A stretch of DNA of 64,000 bases from Flavobacteriales bacterium. GTDB taxonomy: Bacteria; Bacteroidota; Bacteroidia; Flavobacteriales_F; PHOS-HE28. Made by a program: the position numbers and the translations under genes. The notes under the pieces are model-generated. The model did not search any database. It saw only the letters and a list, made by a program, of their open reading frames with translations, and had not been told where the DNA came from. The stretch is taken from contig JADKCV010000060.1 of NCBI GenBank assembly GCA_016718655.1, forward strand, positions 62,001-126,000. The letters are read 5' to 3'. Of this stretch, positions 8,246 through 17,293 are shown piece by piece (positions within the stretch are counted from its first letter, which is position 1; every line of letters begins with the position of its first letter).

Positions 8246-9249
8246 CGGTCCATTTGTTCAATTAGTCGTGCGGTCCGCGTGCGCAGGTCCACCATCCATA
8301 TGCCCAACAACACCCATCCAGCAACTGCTGGATAGAACACGATACGAAGCCGGTTGTCCAGGTCCAGGTCATTGAACCCGCTATTACCACCATTGCCAGG
8401 GTGAAGACTGTCGATCTCGTTCAGTCGAGGCACCACGAAGAGGAAGAGCACCAACAGCACGAAGGCGAAGATGTTATAGATGGCCGCCAAGCGCGCACGT
8501 TTGTACAGGTCGGGGATCGATCCCCGCAGTACCAGGTAGGCCAGGTAGATCAGCGCCGTCACTGCGGCGCCGTTGAGCTTCACATCATTGGTCCAGAAAG
8601 CTCCCCATGTGGCACGCGCCCACACGGCGCCAGTGACCAGACCGAGACCGCAGAACAACAAGCCCACTTGGACAGCGCTCCTAGCAGCGCGATCCCGTTC
8701 AAGGTCGGTGTTGCCGAGTACCTTGATGCTCTGCCAGAACGCGATGCCCATCAATGCGATCATCGTGAACCACATGGGTACATGGAAAAAGAGGTTCCGG
8801 ATGCTCTCGTATAGGATGCTGCGGTTGGGAAAGGTGAAGCCCAGGCCGGTGAGGTCGAGTTTGGGCGGCGTTGGTGCACAGGAACCGCTTTCGATGCCTT
8901 CGCCCAGGCTTTCGGTGAAGAATGCACCAGGATACGTCATGCCTTGCACGACAATGTCGGTCATGGAGGCCCGCATTCCGGCGGGAACCTCGGCAACGAT
9001 GCGGGCGTGCGTGGCATCCATCACATCCACACGCATTGGACACACATACTGGTTGTCGTTCACCAAGTATGTCCTCATGCCATCGGCGAAACGAGTGTTG
9101 TAGCCGGTCACATCGATCATTACTTCACCCGGCATGATACGGCTGGGGGACACATGGACCAAGGCCGGTGATAGCGGCACCCGGAGTCCGGCGATCGACG
9201 CGATCAGCAGCAGGACCACTGCCATGAATTTCCACCACCAATGCTTCAT
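8242..9249 (-). CDS. ccmC: Cytochrome c maturation protein CcmC with extra N-terminal periplasmic domain
   Basis: 335 residues. A first membrane helix (about 7-22) is followed by a beta-rich region of about 110 residues (to about 135), then the CcmC core of six helices with conserved FFHVPMWF near 150 and the tryptophan-rich motif WARATWGAFWTND near 210. CcmC loads heme onto CcmE with CcmD. The core matches the family; the N-terminal domain makes it about 100 residues longer than proteobacterial CcmC. Starts 4 nt after ccmB. Confidence 0.9.
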   Translation of the reverse strand: MKHWWWKFMAVVLLLIASIAGLRVPLSPALVHVSPSRIMPGEVMIDVTGYNTRFADGMRTYLVNDNQYVCPMRVDVMDATHARIVAEVPAGMRASMTDIVVQGMTYPGAFFTESLGEGIESGSCAPTPPKLDLTGLGFTFPNRSILYESIRNLFFHVPMWFTMIALMGIAFWQSIKVLGNTDLERDRAARSAVQVGLLFCGLGLVTGAVWARATWGAFWTNDVKLNGAAVTALIYLAYLVLRGSIPDLYKRARLAAIYNIFAFVLLVLFLFVVPRLNEIDSLHPGNGGNSGFNDLDLDNRLRIVFYPAVAGWVLLGIWMVDLRTRTARLIEQMDR

Positions 9250-9253
9250 CTTT

Positions 9254-9922
9254 TCAGTCGCGCCAAAGGTACGGGAACAGCAACCAGGCCAGCGTGACGG
9301 TGATCACGTCCAACAGGAGCAATCCGCCGAAATAGGTGCTGGTCACGCTCCACGCCACCCCATCCAAGGAAAGCTTGCTGGCGCGCATCACCGCCAACAG
9401 CATGGGCAGTACCAACGGGAACCCCAATATGGCCATCAAACCCAACCCGTTCCCGGCTCGCGCAGCGATCGCAGCAATGAGCGTCAGGACCGTGGCGAAC
9501 CCGATCGCTCCAAGCACCACCGCCACCAGGAACTGACCGAGGTCCGCACCTTCCAACACCGCAGTGCCCAGGAACAACGCATAGAACAACAGGCTCAATA
9601 GGCTCAAGACCACCATGGTGAACGCATTGTATAGCGTTCTGGCCATCACCACGCTCCTCGGATGGACCAGTGTATGGAGGTAGAGTTGGCGTCCTTGGTC
9701 CTCGCGTTGAAAGGAGCGGGACAGTGCGTTGAAGGCGGCAAAGAGCAGGATGATCCAGAACAATGCGTTCCACAGCGCCACCCCCAAACCCCCTTTCACA
9801 GCCAGGTAGGAGACATAGACCGCGCTCACCACATAGAGGAGCATACCCCCCCAGGAAGCCCGTTGACGAAGGTCAAGGGCAACCTCCAAGCGGAGTATGG
9901 AGAGGATCTCGGAAGCACGCAC
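9254..9922 (-). CDS. ccmB: Heme exporter subunit CcmB
   Basis: 222 residues with six predicted membrane helices and the CcmB signature FQREDQGRQLYLH at about residues 71-83. It is the membrane subunit that, with the ATPase CcmA, drives release of heme-loaded CcmE from CcmCD. The start codon is GTG at 9922, supported by a perfect -7 box (9927-9934) only 4 nt upstream. No ccmA is in the window, so the ATPase must be encoded elsewhere. Confidence 0.93.
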   Translation of the reverse strand: MRASEILSILRLEVALDLRQRASWGGMLLYVVSAVYVSYLAVKGGLGVALWNALFWIILLFAAFNALSRSFQREDQGRQLYLHTLVHPRSVVMARTLYNAFTMVVLSLLSLLFYALFLGTAVLEGADLGQFLVAVVLGAIGFATVLTLIAAIAARAGNGLGLMAILGFPLVLPMLLAVMRASKLSLDGVAWSVTSTYFGGLLLLDVITVTLAWLLFPYLWRD

Positions 9923-9926
9923 GGTA

Positions 9927-9934
9927 CAAAGGTA
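9927..9934 (-). promoter_or_regulatory. -7 box TACCTTTG of the ccm run
   Basis: Exact match to TAnnTTTG, 4 nt before the GTG start of ccmB. Transcription would begin at or beside the start codon, giving a leaderless mRNA. Confidence 0.6.
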
Positions 9935-9948
9935 CCGGTGCCTTTCGG

Positions 9949-10791
9949 TCAGCGCTTCTGCTTCACCTTCTTCACGGCAACCGCACTGGACTTGAACACC
10001 ATATAAAAGTCCAAATAGGGCCTCATACCCTCTTTCGCCCGTTTGTTGGCGGCTTGTGGGATCACCACGAGCACCTTGTCCGCCCAGGTTCCTGCCGCGA
10101 ACGCTTTGTATCGTTTGAGGTCGGAGAGTCGTGGATACCGGTCATCGAACCGGGCAATGCCCTCGGGCCAGTTCCGTTCGTGGCTCCTGAAGATCACTGC
10201 CTCGATCTCCGGTCGACTGAATCCCTTCTTCTCCATCATGGCCAGGGCCTCAGGGTCCTTTGCCAGATCATACGTGGCATAGACCTCGTCGGCCTTCAAG
10301 ATGGTGGCCTTCGGCATCCGTTGCCAGGCCGGGCCCTTGCTGGGTGGAGGAGGGGGAATGGTTCGTTCAACGGTCTCCACGCCACTGGCTCGGGTGATGA
10401 GATACAGGTCGGTCCTCGCCCGTAACTCCTCGTTCATCTGATAGTTCTCCGCCATGGGCACATGGACCACGGTCATCAAGCCTTCATCGGTCGCATAGTC
10501 ACACACCCGATAGGCCACCATATTGCCGATACCGCTGCGATTGGCTTGACGGGCGCTATCCGAGGCCAGCCCCGACGGCCAGAGTCCGGGGTCGCTCAGG
10601 TTGCGGATCCGTTCCACCTGCTCCGTGGAAACACCTGCAGCTTGCAATCCGGCCATGAGTCCCTTGTCCTGGCCCGCCTCCGGTCGAAGCACCAACGCTG
10701 TCACATCGGTCAGGCGCACCGGATCTTGACCGAACGATGCGGAGCCGAGTGTCAGGAACAGGAAAAGATGGGATAGGGGCCGAACGATCAT
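9949..10791 (-). CDS. Secreted protein of unknown function
   Basis: 280 residues from the ATG at 10791. Sec signal peptide about residues 1-21 (ending SASFG). No recognised family. A Pro-rich stretch (PPPPPSKGP, about residue 140) splits the protein, and the C-terminus is basic (VKKVKQKR). It lies divergently to the glutathione peroxidase with 79 nt between starts. The frame extends upstream, but that part overlaps the opposite gene and has no coding character. Confidence 0.7.
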   Translation of the reverse strand: MIVRPLSHLFLFLTLGSASFGQDPVRLTDVTALVLRPEAGQDKGLMAGLQAAGVSTEQVERIRNLSDPGLWPSGLASDSARQANRSGIGNMVAYRVCDYATDEGLMTVVHVPMAENYQMNEELRARTDLYLITRASGVETVERTIPPPPPSKGPAWQRMPKATILKADEVYATYDLAKDPEALAMMEKKGFSRPEIEAVIFRSHERNWPEGIARFDDRYPRLSDLKRYKAFAAGTWADKVLVVIPQAANKRAKEGMRPYLDFYMVFKSSAVAVKKVKQKR

Positions 10792-10870
10792 GGTCCTTCT
10801 TACGCAGAACATTCCGAAAGGTAACAGCACTTCTTGGGGAACAATGCGCATCTTGCATTGTTTAACGACC

Positions 10871-11464
10871 ATGCTGCTCCGTACTCCTTTACTCGTGATG
10901 CTCGCCCTGTTCACCATGGGCTGCTTCAATACCGTGCAAGTCGCACCCACATCCACCTCCAGCGGACAGACCGAAAACAGGAACATGAAGACCTTCCATA
11001 CCCTTGAAGCCACTGATATCCACGGGGCTGCGGTGACCATGTCGGTCTACGCAGGCAAGAAGGTCATGGTCGTGAACACGGCGAGTGAATGCGGGTACAC
11101 CCCGCAGTACAAGCAGCTTCAGGAACTTCATGAACAGTATCGCGATAAAGGATTGGTGATCCTTGGCTTCCCGTGCAACGACTTCGGTGGTCAGGAACCC
11201 GGGACCGAGGCGCAGATCGAGCAATTCTGTCAGAAGAACTACGGGGTGACCTTCCCCCTGATGGGAAAGGTCTCCATCACAGGAAATGCTCCCTCTCCCA
11301 TCTACCAATGGTTGACCACCAAGGCGTTGAACGGGGCGATGGACGCTTCGGTGAAGTGGAACTTCCACAAGTTCCTGATCGATGAAGAGGGCCGGTTGGT
11401 GAAATCCTTAGGCTCGTCGATCGAGCCGTTCGATGAAGAGGTCATCGGCTGGTTGAACAGCTGA
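10871..11464 (+). CDS. Glutathione peroxidase family lipoprotein
   Basis: 197 residues from the ATG at 10871, chosen because it opens a lipoprotein signal (LALFTMGC, lipobox Cys18). The peroxidase domain has the catalytic Cys74 in NTASECGYTPQY (Cys form, not selenocysteine), Gln108 in NDFGGQEPG and Trp in KWNFHKF, the classic triad. Such enzymes reduce hydroperoxides, normally with thioredoxin as partner. Membrane anchoring puts it outside the cytoplasm. The bacillithiol gene bshB1 starts 27 nt downstream, so both contribute to thiol-based redox defence, though bshB1 appears to have its own promoter. Confidence 0.93.
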   Translation: MLLRTPLLVMLALFTMGCFNTVQVAPTSTSSGQTENRNMKTFHTLEATDIHGAAVTMSVYAGKKVMVVNTASECGYTPQYKQLQELHEQYRDKGLVILGFPCNDFGGQEPGTEAQIEQFCQKNYGVTFPLMGKVSITGNAPSPIYQWLTTKALNGAMDASVKWNFHKFLIDEEGRLVKSLGSSIEPFDEEVIGWLNS

Positions 11465-11479
11465 TCCGCTAGGACGCTG

Positions 11480-11487
11480 CACCTTTG
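11480..11487 (+). promoter_or_regulatory. -7 box CACCTTTG of bshB1
   Basis: One mismatch to TAnnTTTG; 4 nt before the ATG at 11492, predicting a leaderless bshB1 transcript. Confidence 0.55.
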
Positions 11488-11491
11488 CAGC

Positions 11492-12235
11492 ATGAGCACC
11501 GATCCTGTCCTGTCGACCGAGCCTGTGGACCTGCTGTGTATCACAGCCCATCCGGACGATGTGGAGATCAGCATGGCCGGAACCGTACTCCACCACGTGG
11601 CCCTCGGTCGTTCAGTTGGTCTGGTGGATCTCACGGCGGGTGAGTTGGGTACGCGAGGCACTCCTGAACGAAGGGCCAAAGAGGCCGAGGATGCGCGTGT
11701 CGTGTTAGGGGCCCTGTTCCGCTATCAATTGGGCTTACGGGATGGTTTCTTCCGTCCGGATGAGGAATCGCTGCTCGCTGTGGTCAGGGTCATCCGAAGA
11801 CATCGCCCACGGGTGGTGATCACCAACGCGGTACGTGACCGGCATCCTGACCATGGGCGTGCCGCCGCATTGGTCGCCGAGGCCGCGTTCCTCAGTGGAT
11901 TGCGCCGCATCATCATGTCGGACGGAGAGAAGGACCTGCCGCCATGGAGACCCACCACCTTGCTGCATGCCATCCAGGACCGATGGGTGGAGCCGGATCT
12001 GGTGGTGGACATCACGGCCTATTGGCAGGGAAAGACGAACGCGCTCAACTGTTTCGCCTCGCAGTTCCACGACCCGGCGAGCACCGAACCTGTAAGTCCG
12101 ATCGCCACACCGGAGTTCATGCCCTTCCTGGAAGGCCGCGCGCGTGAATTGGGCCGATACTTGAGTGTCGCGTTCGGTGAAGGATTCACTGTGGCGCGGC
12201 CACCCGGGATCACCGATCTGACCACCTTGGCCTAA
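11492..12235 (+). CDS. bshB1: Bacillithiol biosynthesis deacetylase BshB1
   Basis: 247 residues, LmbE/PIG-L fold. The zinc-binding motif AHPDDVE is at residues 19-25 and the second metal His region DRHPDHGRAAALV is near residue 115. BshB1 removes the acetyl group from GlcNAc-malate, the second step in bacillithiol synthesis, in the cytoplasm. Length and the TAGELGTRGT segment match the Bacteroidota BshB1 branch. It ends convergently with the flippase gene, the two stops overlapping by 4 nt. Confidence 0.93.
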   Translation: MSTDPVLSTEPVDLLCITAHPDDVEISMAGTVLHHVALGRSVGLVDLTAGELGTRGTPERRAKEAEDARVVLGALFRYQLGLRDGFFRPDEESLLAVVRVIRRHRPRVVITNAVRDRHPDHGRAAALVAEAAFLSGLRRIIMSDGEKDLPPWRPTTLLHAIQDRWVEPDLVVDITAYWQGKTNALNCFASQFHDPASTEPVSPIATPEFMPFLEGRARELGRYLSVAFGEGFTVARPPGITDLTTLA

Positions 12236-13491
12236 CGCCCCAACGCTCTTACGACCAACGTGCGTAAGGCTTCCACGTCGCCCTTCACCGGCAGTAGGTC
12301 CTTCGCTCGGCTTCTGGTGATCCGTCGGAATACGAACCACTGATGCATGAGAGCGGCGATGTACGCACAGGAGGTGGTGATCGCTGCCCCATGCAACCCA
12401 TGAGTTGGGATCAAGGCAGTTCCCAATCCCAGTGTGACCACGGCACCAATGCCGGAGGACAGGGCGTTCTGTAGCACCATTCCCGAACCACTCAGGTAGT
12501 GGCTGAGCGCTTGTGAAGCGGCCATGGCCAATAGCCCCGGCGTCATAAGAAGTAGCAGCGGCCATAGACCGTTGATCCCTGCTCCGAATAGCCAGCGATA
12601 GAACGTGTCAGGGACCAGGATCAAGACCAATGCGGCCATGGCGGTGGTGGCCACGGAAGCCTTCACCGCGGTCAATGCGAGCGTCACCTGCTCGCGGGAC
12701 CGAGCGCTATTGCTCACTCGCGTATAAAGCACCATACCGATGCTCTTGGGCACCAACCAGGCACCTTCGGCCAATTGCGTGGTGACCGAGAACAGCCCTA
12801 ATCCGGCCATCCCACTGGCACGCTCCACCAACAGGTAAGCGAATCGGTAGTTGATGAGTTGAAGGGCATTGGCGGCTTGTGCCGGAATACCTTGGCGGAA
12901 CAAGGGCGCCAACGCCGTTGTCCGTGTGACCTCATCGCTGGACCTTCGCCGGATGGAGAGTACCCCCGAGATCACGACTACGGCGCCAAGGGCCATGTAC
13001 GCACTGTGGACATAGTCCATGACCACGGCACCATCCAGGTGTAGCAGTACCCAGAAGAGAAGAGCCAATAGCACGCTCTGAAGCACCAGGAGACCATTGT
13101 GGGCTGCTATTCGCTGGCACCCCAGGAGGAGGCCGAGGTGGGCGTTGAACAGCCCTTGAAGAATGGCGATGATCGATACGGGCATCACCCATTCCTGAGG
13201 TACCACTGGCACTTGGCGGAGTAGTACGTATCCCAGCAACCCGATGAACGTCACCCAGCCGTACGCCGGCCAGCGCAACTGCTCCGTTCCATAACGTGGG
13301 GTGAGGTAAACGAGACCTCCACCTGCCACGACGTTCATGACCAATAGGATGATAGCGGCCCCGAGTACGATCAAGCTCACCGATCCAACACCCTCCGCAC
13401 CCAACCCGTGCCCCGCTGCCATCACCACCAATAGGCTCATCACGGTCATCATCATCCGTGTACCCACCGTGCCGAGAATGGAACGGATCAT
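12232..13491 (-). CDS. Oligosaccharide flippase (Wzx/MATE-like) family protein
   Basis: 419 residues with about 12 membrane helices and few charged loops, the plan of polysaccharide flippases of the MOP superfamily. It would move lipid-linked sugar units across the inner membrane. Its ATG overlaps the stop of the GINT1-like gene by 4 nt, and a GT4 glycosyltransferase precedes that, so three genes form one surface-glycan operon (16242 to 12232). The glycan it moves is unknown. Confidence 0.85.
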   Translation of the reverse strand: MIRSILGTVGTRMMMTVMSLLVVMAAGHGLGAEGVGSVSLIVLGAAIILLVMNVVAGGGLVYLTPRYGTEQLRWPAYGWVTFIGLLGYVLLRQVPVVPQEWVMPVSIIAILQGLFNAHLGLLLGCQRIAAHNGLLVLQSVLLALLFWVLLHLDGAVVMDYVHSAYMALGAVVVISGVLSIRRRSSDEVTRTTALAPLFRQGIPAQAANALQLINYRFAYLLVERASGMAGLGLFSVTTQLAEGAWLVPKSIGMVLYTRVSNSARSREQVTLALTAVKASVATTAMAALVLILVPDTFYRWLFGAGINGLWPLLLLMTPGLLAMAASQALSHYLSGSGMVLQNALSSGIGAVVTLGLGTALIPTHGLHGAAITTSCAYIAALMHQWFVFRRITRSRAKDLLPVKGDVEALRTLVVRALGR

Positions 13492-15113
13492 GGCTTGTTG
13501 CTCCGGGCCTTTTTTCGTTCCCGGCTTCGGTCCTTGGCCGTTCTCACATGCGACCGGGTCACCGTCCGGCAGCCGTCCACCATGGTCACGTCGCCCATGG
13601 CGCTGATGGTGAGCACCCCGGCTGGATATTGGCTACCCTTGAACGGGCCGATCCAGGTATGGGCTCGCTCTTGGAAGTCGTGTTCGTTCAGCACGAGCAC
13701 TTCATGGATCACCACCCTTGGAAAGAGTGAGTTGGTCGTATCCGAGCCCGGTCGCCACATTTTGCCACCATGGATGAAGGGTGTTCCAGCCGGTCGAGCT
13801 CCTCGTGCATCCACACGCACGGGGTTCAGCGGATGCGGTGTGAATGGTCCAGTGATGTCATCAGCCCAATGGATGTACAAGGCCTCCTGCTCGAGATCGA
13901 CGGAAGTACCCATCAGCCACCACTTGCCATTCCACGGGAACAAGGTGGGGGAGTGCAATGCTCCGCTCATCAGGACCTGACGTTTGGCCAGCTCATCATT
14001 CCGGACATCCAAGCTGTGGAGTTCGATCCGCTCCGGGTGATGCATGGCGATGACCACCTGCGGACCCTGGTCGGTGGCCAGTGTGTACGGATAGTGAACG
14101 CTGTTGGCCAGTTTGAGGAGTTCCCTGGATCGCTTGAGGTTATTGTCGCTCTTGGGGCGAACGCGTGAGAAGGTTGACGGCCCCTGCGGTGTCATCTTCC
14201 GATAGATGACGTTCAATTCCTGCTCATGGTCCAAGTACGGGAACGGTTCCATCCGATGGCTTCCCATACGTGGTGCGGGCAACCAACGAACGTTCAGAGA
14301 GGGTCGTTCTTCCAACAAATGAGCGATGGGCTGCGGCAACACGCCGATGTTCCATTCGATGGCTGGCTGGGTATAGGGCCTGCGGAAGGAACCTGCTTTT
14401 ACCCAAGCACTCGCGCGTTGCCACAGGTCCGGTGGGGTGAGGGTCAAGGTGGCATCCTCTTCGTGTTCGGCATCGGCCGGAACCAGCACCCCATGAACGC
14501 GTAACAGGTCGGCAGGCCAGTGTGCCAAGTGTGCATGGACATCGCAGAGGGTCTGGTCCAAGCGTTCCTTGTTGACCAGGAAGGTGCATGTGCGAAGCTT
14601 CCTGCACGCGCCTTGCACATCGGCATGCCACAGATCGATACGTGCGTGGTGAACACCCCGGATGTACTCCACCACTCCGGGAGGAACTGCGCCCCAACCC
14701 GATGGTCTGCGTTCCTGGAACCACCAAATGCCATGTTTGGTAAGGCCTTTCAACCCCGTCACGTGGGTGGAGGTAAGGTCCAATAGGAGGTCGAGATCGA
14801 GTTTCCTCAGGTCCTCGTGGATATCGGACACAGCACCATGCAGCGAAGGGGTTCCCTTGATCAGCTCCTCGACATCGCGGGTTCGCAGGTGTGGAAATCC
14901 CTTGCCCCGTGTGCGGTGGCGGATGACCGTGCGCGAAGGCCAGGGCCCCTTGGTCCTCGGCAGGCTTCCCCCTATGGCAGCAAATACCTCCACGGTCACC
15001 CGTGGCTCTTTCAGTAAGGCGATGATCAGGTCGCCCTGCCAGGCGGGTAGATGGGTGGATCGGGCCACCAGACCTATCCGAATGGGCTCAGCGGCCATGA
15101 CGAACGCGTTCAT
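13488..15113 (-). CDS. Glucosamine inositolphosphorylceramide transferase 1-like (GINT1 N-domain) protein
   Basis: 541 residues (536 if the ATG at 15098 is used). The first about 230 residues resemble a formyltransferase-like alpha/beta domain (IRIGLVARS start; LDLLLDLTS). The second half looks like a five-bladed beta-propeller related to GH43/GH32 folds, with HSPTLFPWNGKWWLMGTS, ADDITGPFTPHPLNPV and ARPAGTPFIHGGKMWRPG, the pattern of the GINT1 N-terminal domain family. Bacterial members occur in glycan clusters; the exact activity is not established. It overlaps its neighbours on both sides, so it is co-expressed with the GT4 enzyme and the flippase. Confidence 0.75.
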   Translation of the reverse strand: MNAFVMAAEPIRIGLVARSTHLPAWQGDLIIALLKEPRVTVEVFAAIGGSLPRTKGPWPSRTVIRHRTRGKGFPHLRTRDVEELIKGTPSLHGAVSDIHEDLRKLDLDLLLDLTSTHVTGLKGLTKHGIWWFQERRPSGWGAVPPGVVEYIRGVHHARIDLWHADVQGACRKLRTCTFLVNKERLDQTLCDVHAHLAHWPADLLRVHGVLVPADAEHEEDATLTLTPPDLWQRASAWVKAGSFRRPYTQPAIEWNIGVLPQPIAHLLEERPSLNVRWLPAPRMGSHRMEPFPYLDHEQELNVIYRKMTPQGPSTFSRVRPKSDNNLKRSRELLKLANSVHYPYTLATDQGPQVVIAMHHPERIELHSLDVRNDELAKRQVLMSGALHSPTLFPWNGKWWLMGTSVDLEQEALYIHWADDITGPFTPHPLNPVRVDARGARPAGTPFIHGGKMWRPGSDTTNSLFPRVVIHEVLVLNEHDFQERAHTWIGPFKGSQYPAGVLTISAMGDVTMVDGCRTVTRSHVRTAKDRSRERKKARSNKP

Positions 15114-16242
15114 AGAGGTTCACGAATGCCTGACCCACCGCACGTTCACCGAACCGGTCCTGAACACTGGCCCTGATCAGGGCAGGGTCATAGGTGCCCC
15201 ACTGTTCCATCAGTCGTGCCATGGCTGCAACAAGGGCGCTGTCGTCGTTCACGGGGATCAAAAAGCCGTTTTCGGATGTTATGAACGCGATCGGTCCCCC
15301 ACATCGTGTGGCGATGACCGGCTTACCCTGTGCAAGGCCTTCGCCCGTTACCACACTGAAGGTCTCCACGTGGCTGTTTATGATCACTGCTCCTGTGCGT
15401 CCCATATGGTCCAATACGTCGCTGTTGGCCAATCGTCCAAGGAAGGTCACTCGATCAAGGACGTTCAACTGGTGTGCGAGTTGCTCCAGCCGGTCCCGGT
15501 CCGGTCCATCCCCGATGATCGTCAGCCGAACTTCCGGGTAGCGCGCAACGAGTGTGGCAAGGGCGCGCAATACACCGCTGACGTTCTTGATACGATCGAC
15601 CAGATCGGCCACCATGAGAAAGCGCCCCTTTTCGCCCCGTGGGGGGAGTGGCCTATCCGTACCTGGGACCACGTTGGGTACCACCTCGTAGCGGTCCACG
15701 AGTCCCAAGGCCTTGAGCCGATCGCCGAGGTAATCGGAAACGGCCGTCACCTCGTTACTGCTGCGTAGCAGTCGATGTGCCAACCACTTCTTCCACCACG
15801 GTCGGGCCTCGAACGTGCCATTGAGGTACTCGCTGCTCTGCTCACTGATCAAGAACGGGATACCATGAATGCGACGGATCACCCATGCGAACAGTGCTGG
15901 TCGGAGTAGGATATGGGCGTGCAACACATCAGGGATCCCGCGTTCCCGGGTCAACTGCCTCCACCCTTTGCGAGTAGCTCGTAGGTGACGCCATGCGTTC
16001 ACAGGCTGTCGGAACACGGCCCAAGGATGTGTACTCGCCTTGAAGTAACACCGCAATTCCCAGGGGCCATCGGACGCGTCCAGTTCGTTCATGGCCACGG
16101 CATCGGGGTCTTTCAAACCAAGCACATAGAGTACCGTCACTTGCTGGGTCCTGGACACGGCAATGGCCTGCTTGCGCAAGAAGTCACCCAATTGGGGATC
16201 GTTACGCCCAGGGTACCACTTGGGAATGAACAGCACATGCAT
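15088..16242 (-). CDS. Glycosyltransferase family 4 protein
   Basis: 384 residues from the ATG at 16242 (MHVLFIPKWYPG); an upstream TTG start is possible but less likely. GT-B fold: N-terminal domain 1-190, C-terminal donor-binding domain with FLMVADLVDRIKNVSGVLRA and the late segment HVETFSVVTGEGLAQGKPVI carrying the conserved E-x7-E nucleotide-sugar motif. It transfers a sugar to a growing surface glycan in the cytoplasm or at the inner membrane face. First gene of the flippase operon. Donor and acceptor unknown. Confidence 0.92.
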   Translation of the reverse strand: MHVLFIPKWYPGRNDPQLGDFLRKQAIAVSRTQQVTVLYVLGLKDPDAVAMNELDASDGPWELRCYFKASTHPWAVFRQPVNAWRHLRATRKGWRQLTRERGIPDVLHAHILLRPALFAWVIRRIHGIPFLISEQSSEYLNGTFEARPWWKKWLAHRLLRSSNEVTAVSDYLGDRLKALGLVDRYEVVPNVVPGTDRPLPPRGEKGRFLMVADLVDRIKNVSGVLRALATLVARYPEVRLTIIGDGPDRDRLEQLAHQLNVLDRVTFLGRLANSDVLDHMGRTGAVIINSHVETFSVVTGEGLAQGKPVIATRCGGPIAFITSENGFLIPVNDDSALVAAMARLMEQWGTYDPALIRASVQDRFGERAVGQAFVNLYERVRHGR

Positions 16243-16339
16243 CGCGGGGTGCAAAGTACGGAGGCCCGTTGCCAGTGCGGGGACAACGGGTGGTCGTGGG
16301 TCCTTGGCGCGCCGTGAGCCAAATGTGGACGGGGCATTC

Positions 16340-16347
16340 TATATTTG
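16340..16347 (+). promoter_or_regulatory. -7 box TATATTTG of tRNA-His
   Basis: Exact TAnnTTTG match 29 nt before the tRNA. The identical octamer lies upstream of tRNA-Ser (23383-23390). Confidence 0.6.
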
Positions 16348-16376
16348 CAGCCCGTTCGCCGGTGGTGAACGGAAAT

Positions 16377-16451
16377 GGTGGATGTAGCTCAGTTGGTTAG
16401 AGCGTCGGATTGTGATTCCGAAGGTCGCCGGTTCAAGCCCGGTCTTCCACC
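16377..16451 (+). tRNA. tRNA-His (GTG)
   Basis: Cloverleaf with acceptor GTGGATG pairing CTTCCAC (one U-U mismatch), D arm, anticodon loop TTGTGAT with GTG at 16412-16414, and T arm GCCGG-TTCAAGC-CCGGT. The extra G at -1 (16377) faces C73 (16451), the histidine identity pair. CCA is not encoded. Confidence 0.95.
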
Positions 16452-16464
16452 CGATCTCAACGAA

Positions 16465-16488
16465 GAACGCCCCTTTCAAGGGGCGTTC
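16465..16488. terminator. Hairpin terminator after tRNA-His
   Basis: Perfect 11-bp stem (GAACGCCCCTT) with a 2-nt loop, followed by CTCATTTT. It ends the tRNA transcript and may also serve the peroxiredoxin gene coming from the other side. Confidence 0.8.
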
Positions 16489-16528
16489 CTCATTTTCCAC
16501 AAGCCGATGGCGGCGGCGATCGCTTGGG

Positions 16529-17182
16529 TCAGGCCAATTGTTTCTTGGCGAGGTAGAAATCCACCTTTTCCAACGAGGTATCCGCCATACGCGCATCCAG
16601 TTCCTTCAACGTCTTGGGTGGCGGCACGATCACCGCATCCCCTTTACGCCAGTTCACAGGAAGCGCGCATCCGTTCGCATCGGCGGTCTGCATCGCCTCC
16701 AATACCCGCTTGATCTCTTCCATGTTCCGACCCACGTTCAACGGATAGTACATGATCAGACGGATGATACCCTTCGGGTCGATGAAGAAGACCGCTCGTA
16801 CGGACGCCGTGGCACTCGTGTTCTCATGCAACATACCGTAGAGCTTCGCAACTTTCATGTCGATGTCAGCGATGATCGGGAAATCCAGGTATACACCGGT
16901 CTTTTCCCGGACGTTCTGCACCCACGCGACGTGGCTGTGTATGCTGTCGATGCTTTCGCCCATCAACTTGGTGTTCCGCGCTGCGAACCACGCGCCTTCC
17001 TTCGCGAACTCCGATAGCTCTGTGGTGCACACCGGTGTGAAATCCGCCGGGTGGCTGAAGAGAACGACCCAACTTCCCTGAGCGAACTCACTGAATCGTA
17101 GTGGGCCATGCGTGGTATTGGCATCAAAGTCGGGGGCCTGGTCCCCGATACGTGGCATTGAAGGTGATCCCATGTGTTCCAT
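16529..17182 (-). CDS. Peroxiredoxin, Prx6 (1-Cys) family
   Basis: 217 residues from the ATG at 17182 (a second ATG at 17173 is possible). Peroxidatic Cys52 sits in HPADFTPVCTTE; the C-terminal part has the Prx6-type extension with CALPVNW near residue 180. It reduces peroxides in the cytoplasm. Length and the extension fit Prx6 rather than AhpC. The upstream region carries a Crp-type palindrome GTGA-N6-TCAC spaced for class II activation from a -7 box, so expression probably responds to a Crp/Fnr-family regulator. Confidence 0.93.
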   Translation of the reverse strand: MEHMGSPSMPRIGDQAPDFDANTTHGPLRFSEFAQGSWVVLFSHPADFTPVCTTELSEFAKEGAWFAARNTKLMGESIDSIHSHVAWVQNVREKTGVYLDFPIIADIDMKVAKLYGMLHENTSATASVRAVFFIDPKGIIRLIMYYPLNVGRNMEEIKRVLEAMQTADANGCALPVNWRKGDAVIVPPPKTLKELDARMADTSLEKVDFYLAKKQLA

Positions 17183-17205
17183 TTCGTACCCGCTTATGGG
17201 CGGTA

Positions 17206-17250
17206 CAAAGGTCGCTTGGTCGGGCACCTTTGCCGAGTGACGAACATCAC
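17206..17250 (-). promoter_or_regulatory. Peroxiredoxin promoter with Crp-type operator
   Basis: The operator GTGACGAACATCAC (17237-17250) is a GTGA-N6-TCAC palindrome. Its centre is 34 bp upstream of the centre of a -7 box GACCTTTG (17206-17213), which places it near -41. Confidence 0.6.
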
Positions 17251-17293
17251 CTACAACGCTAGGGTGCGGCGACACCGTGTTTGGCGTTACCGA

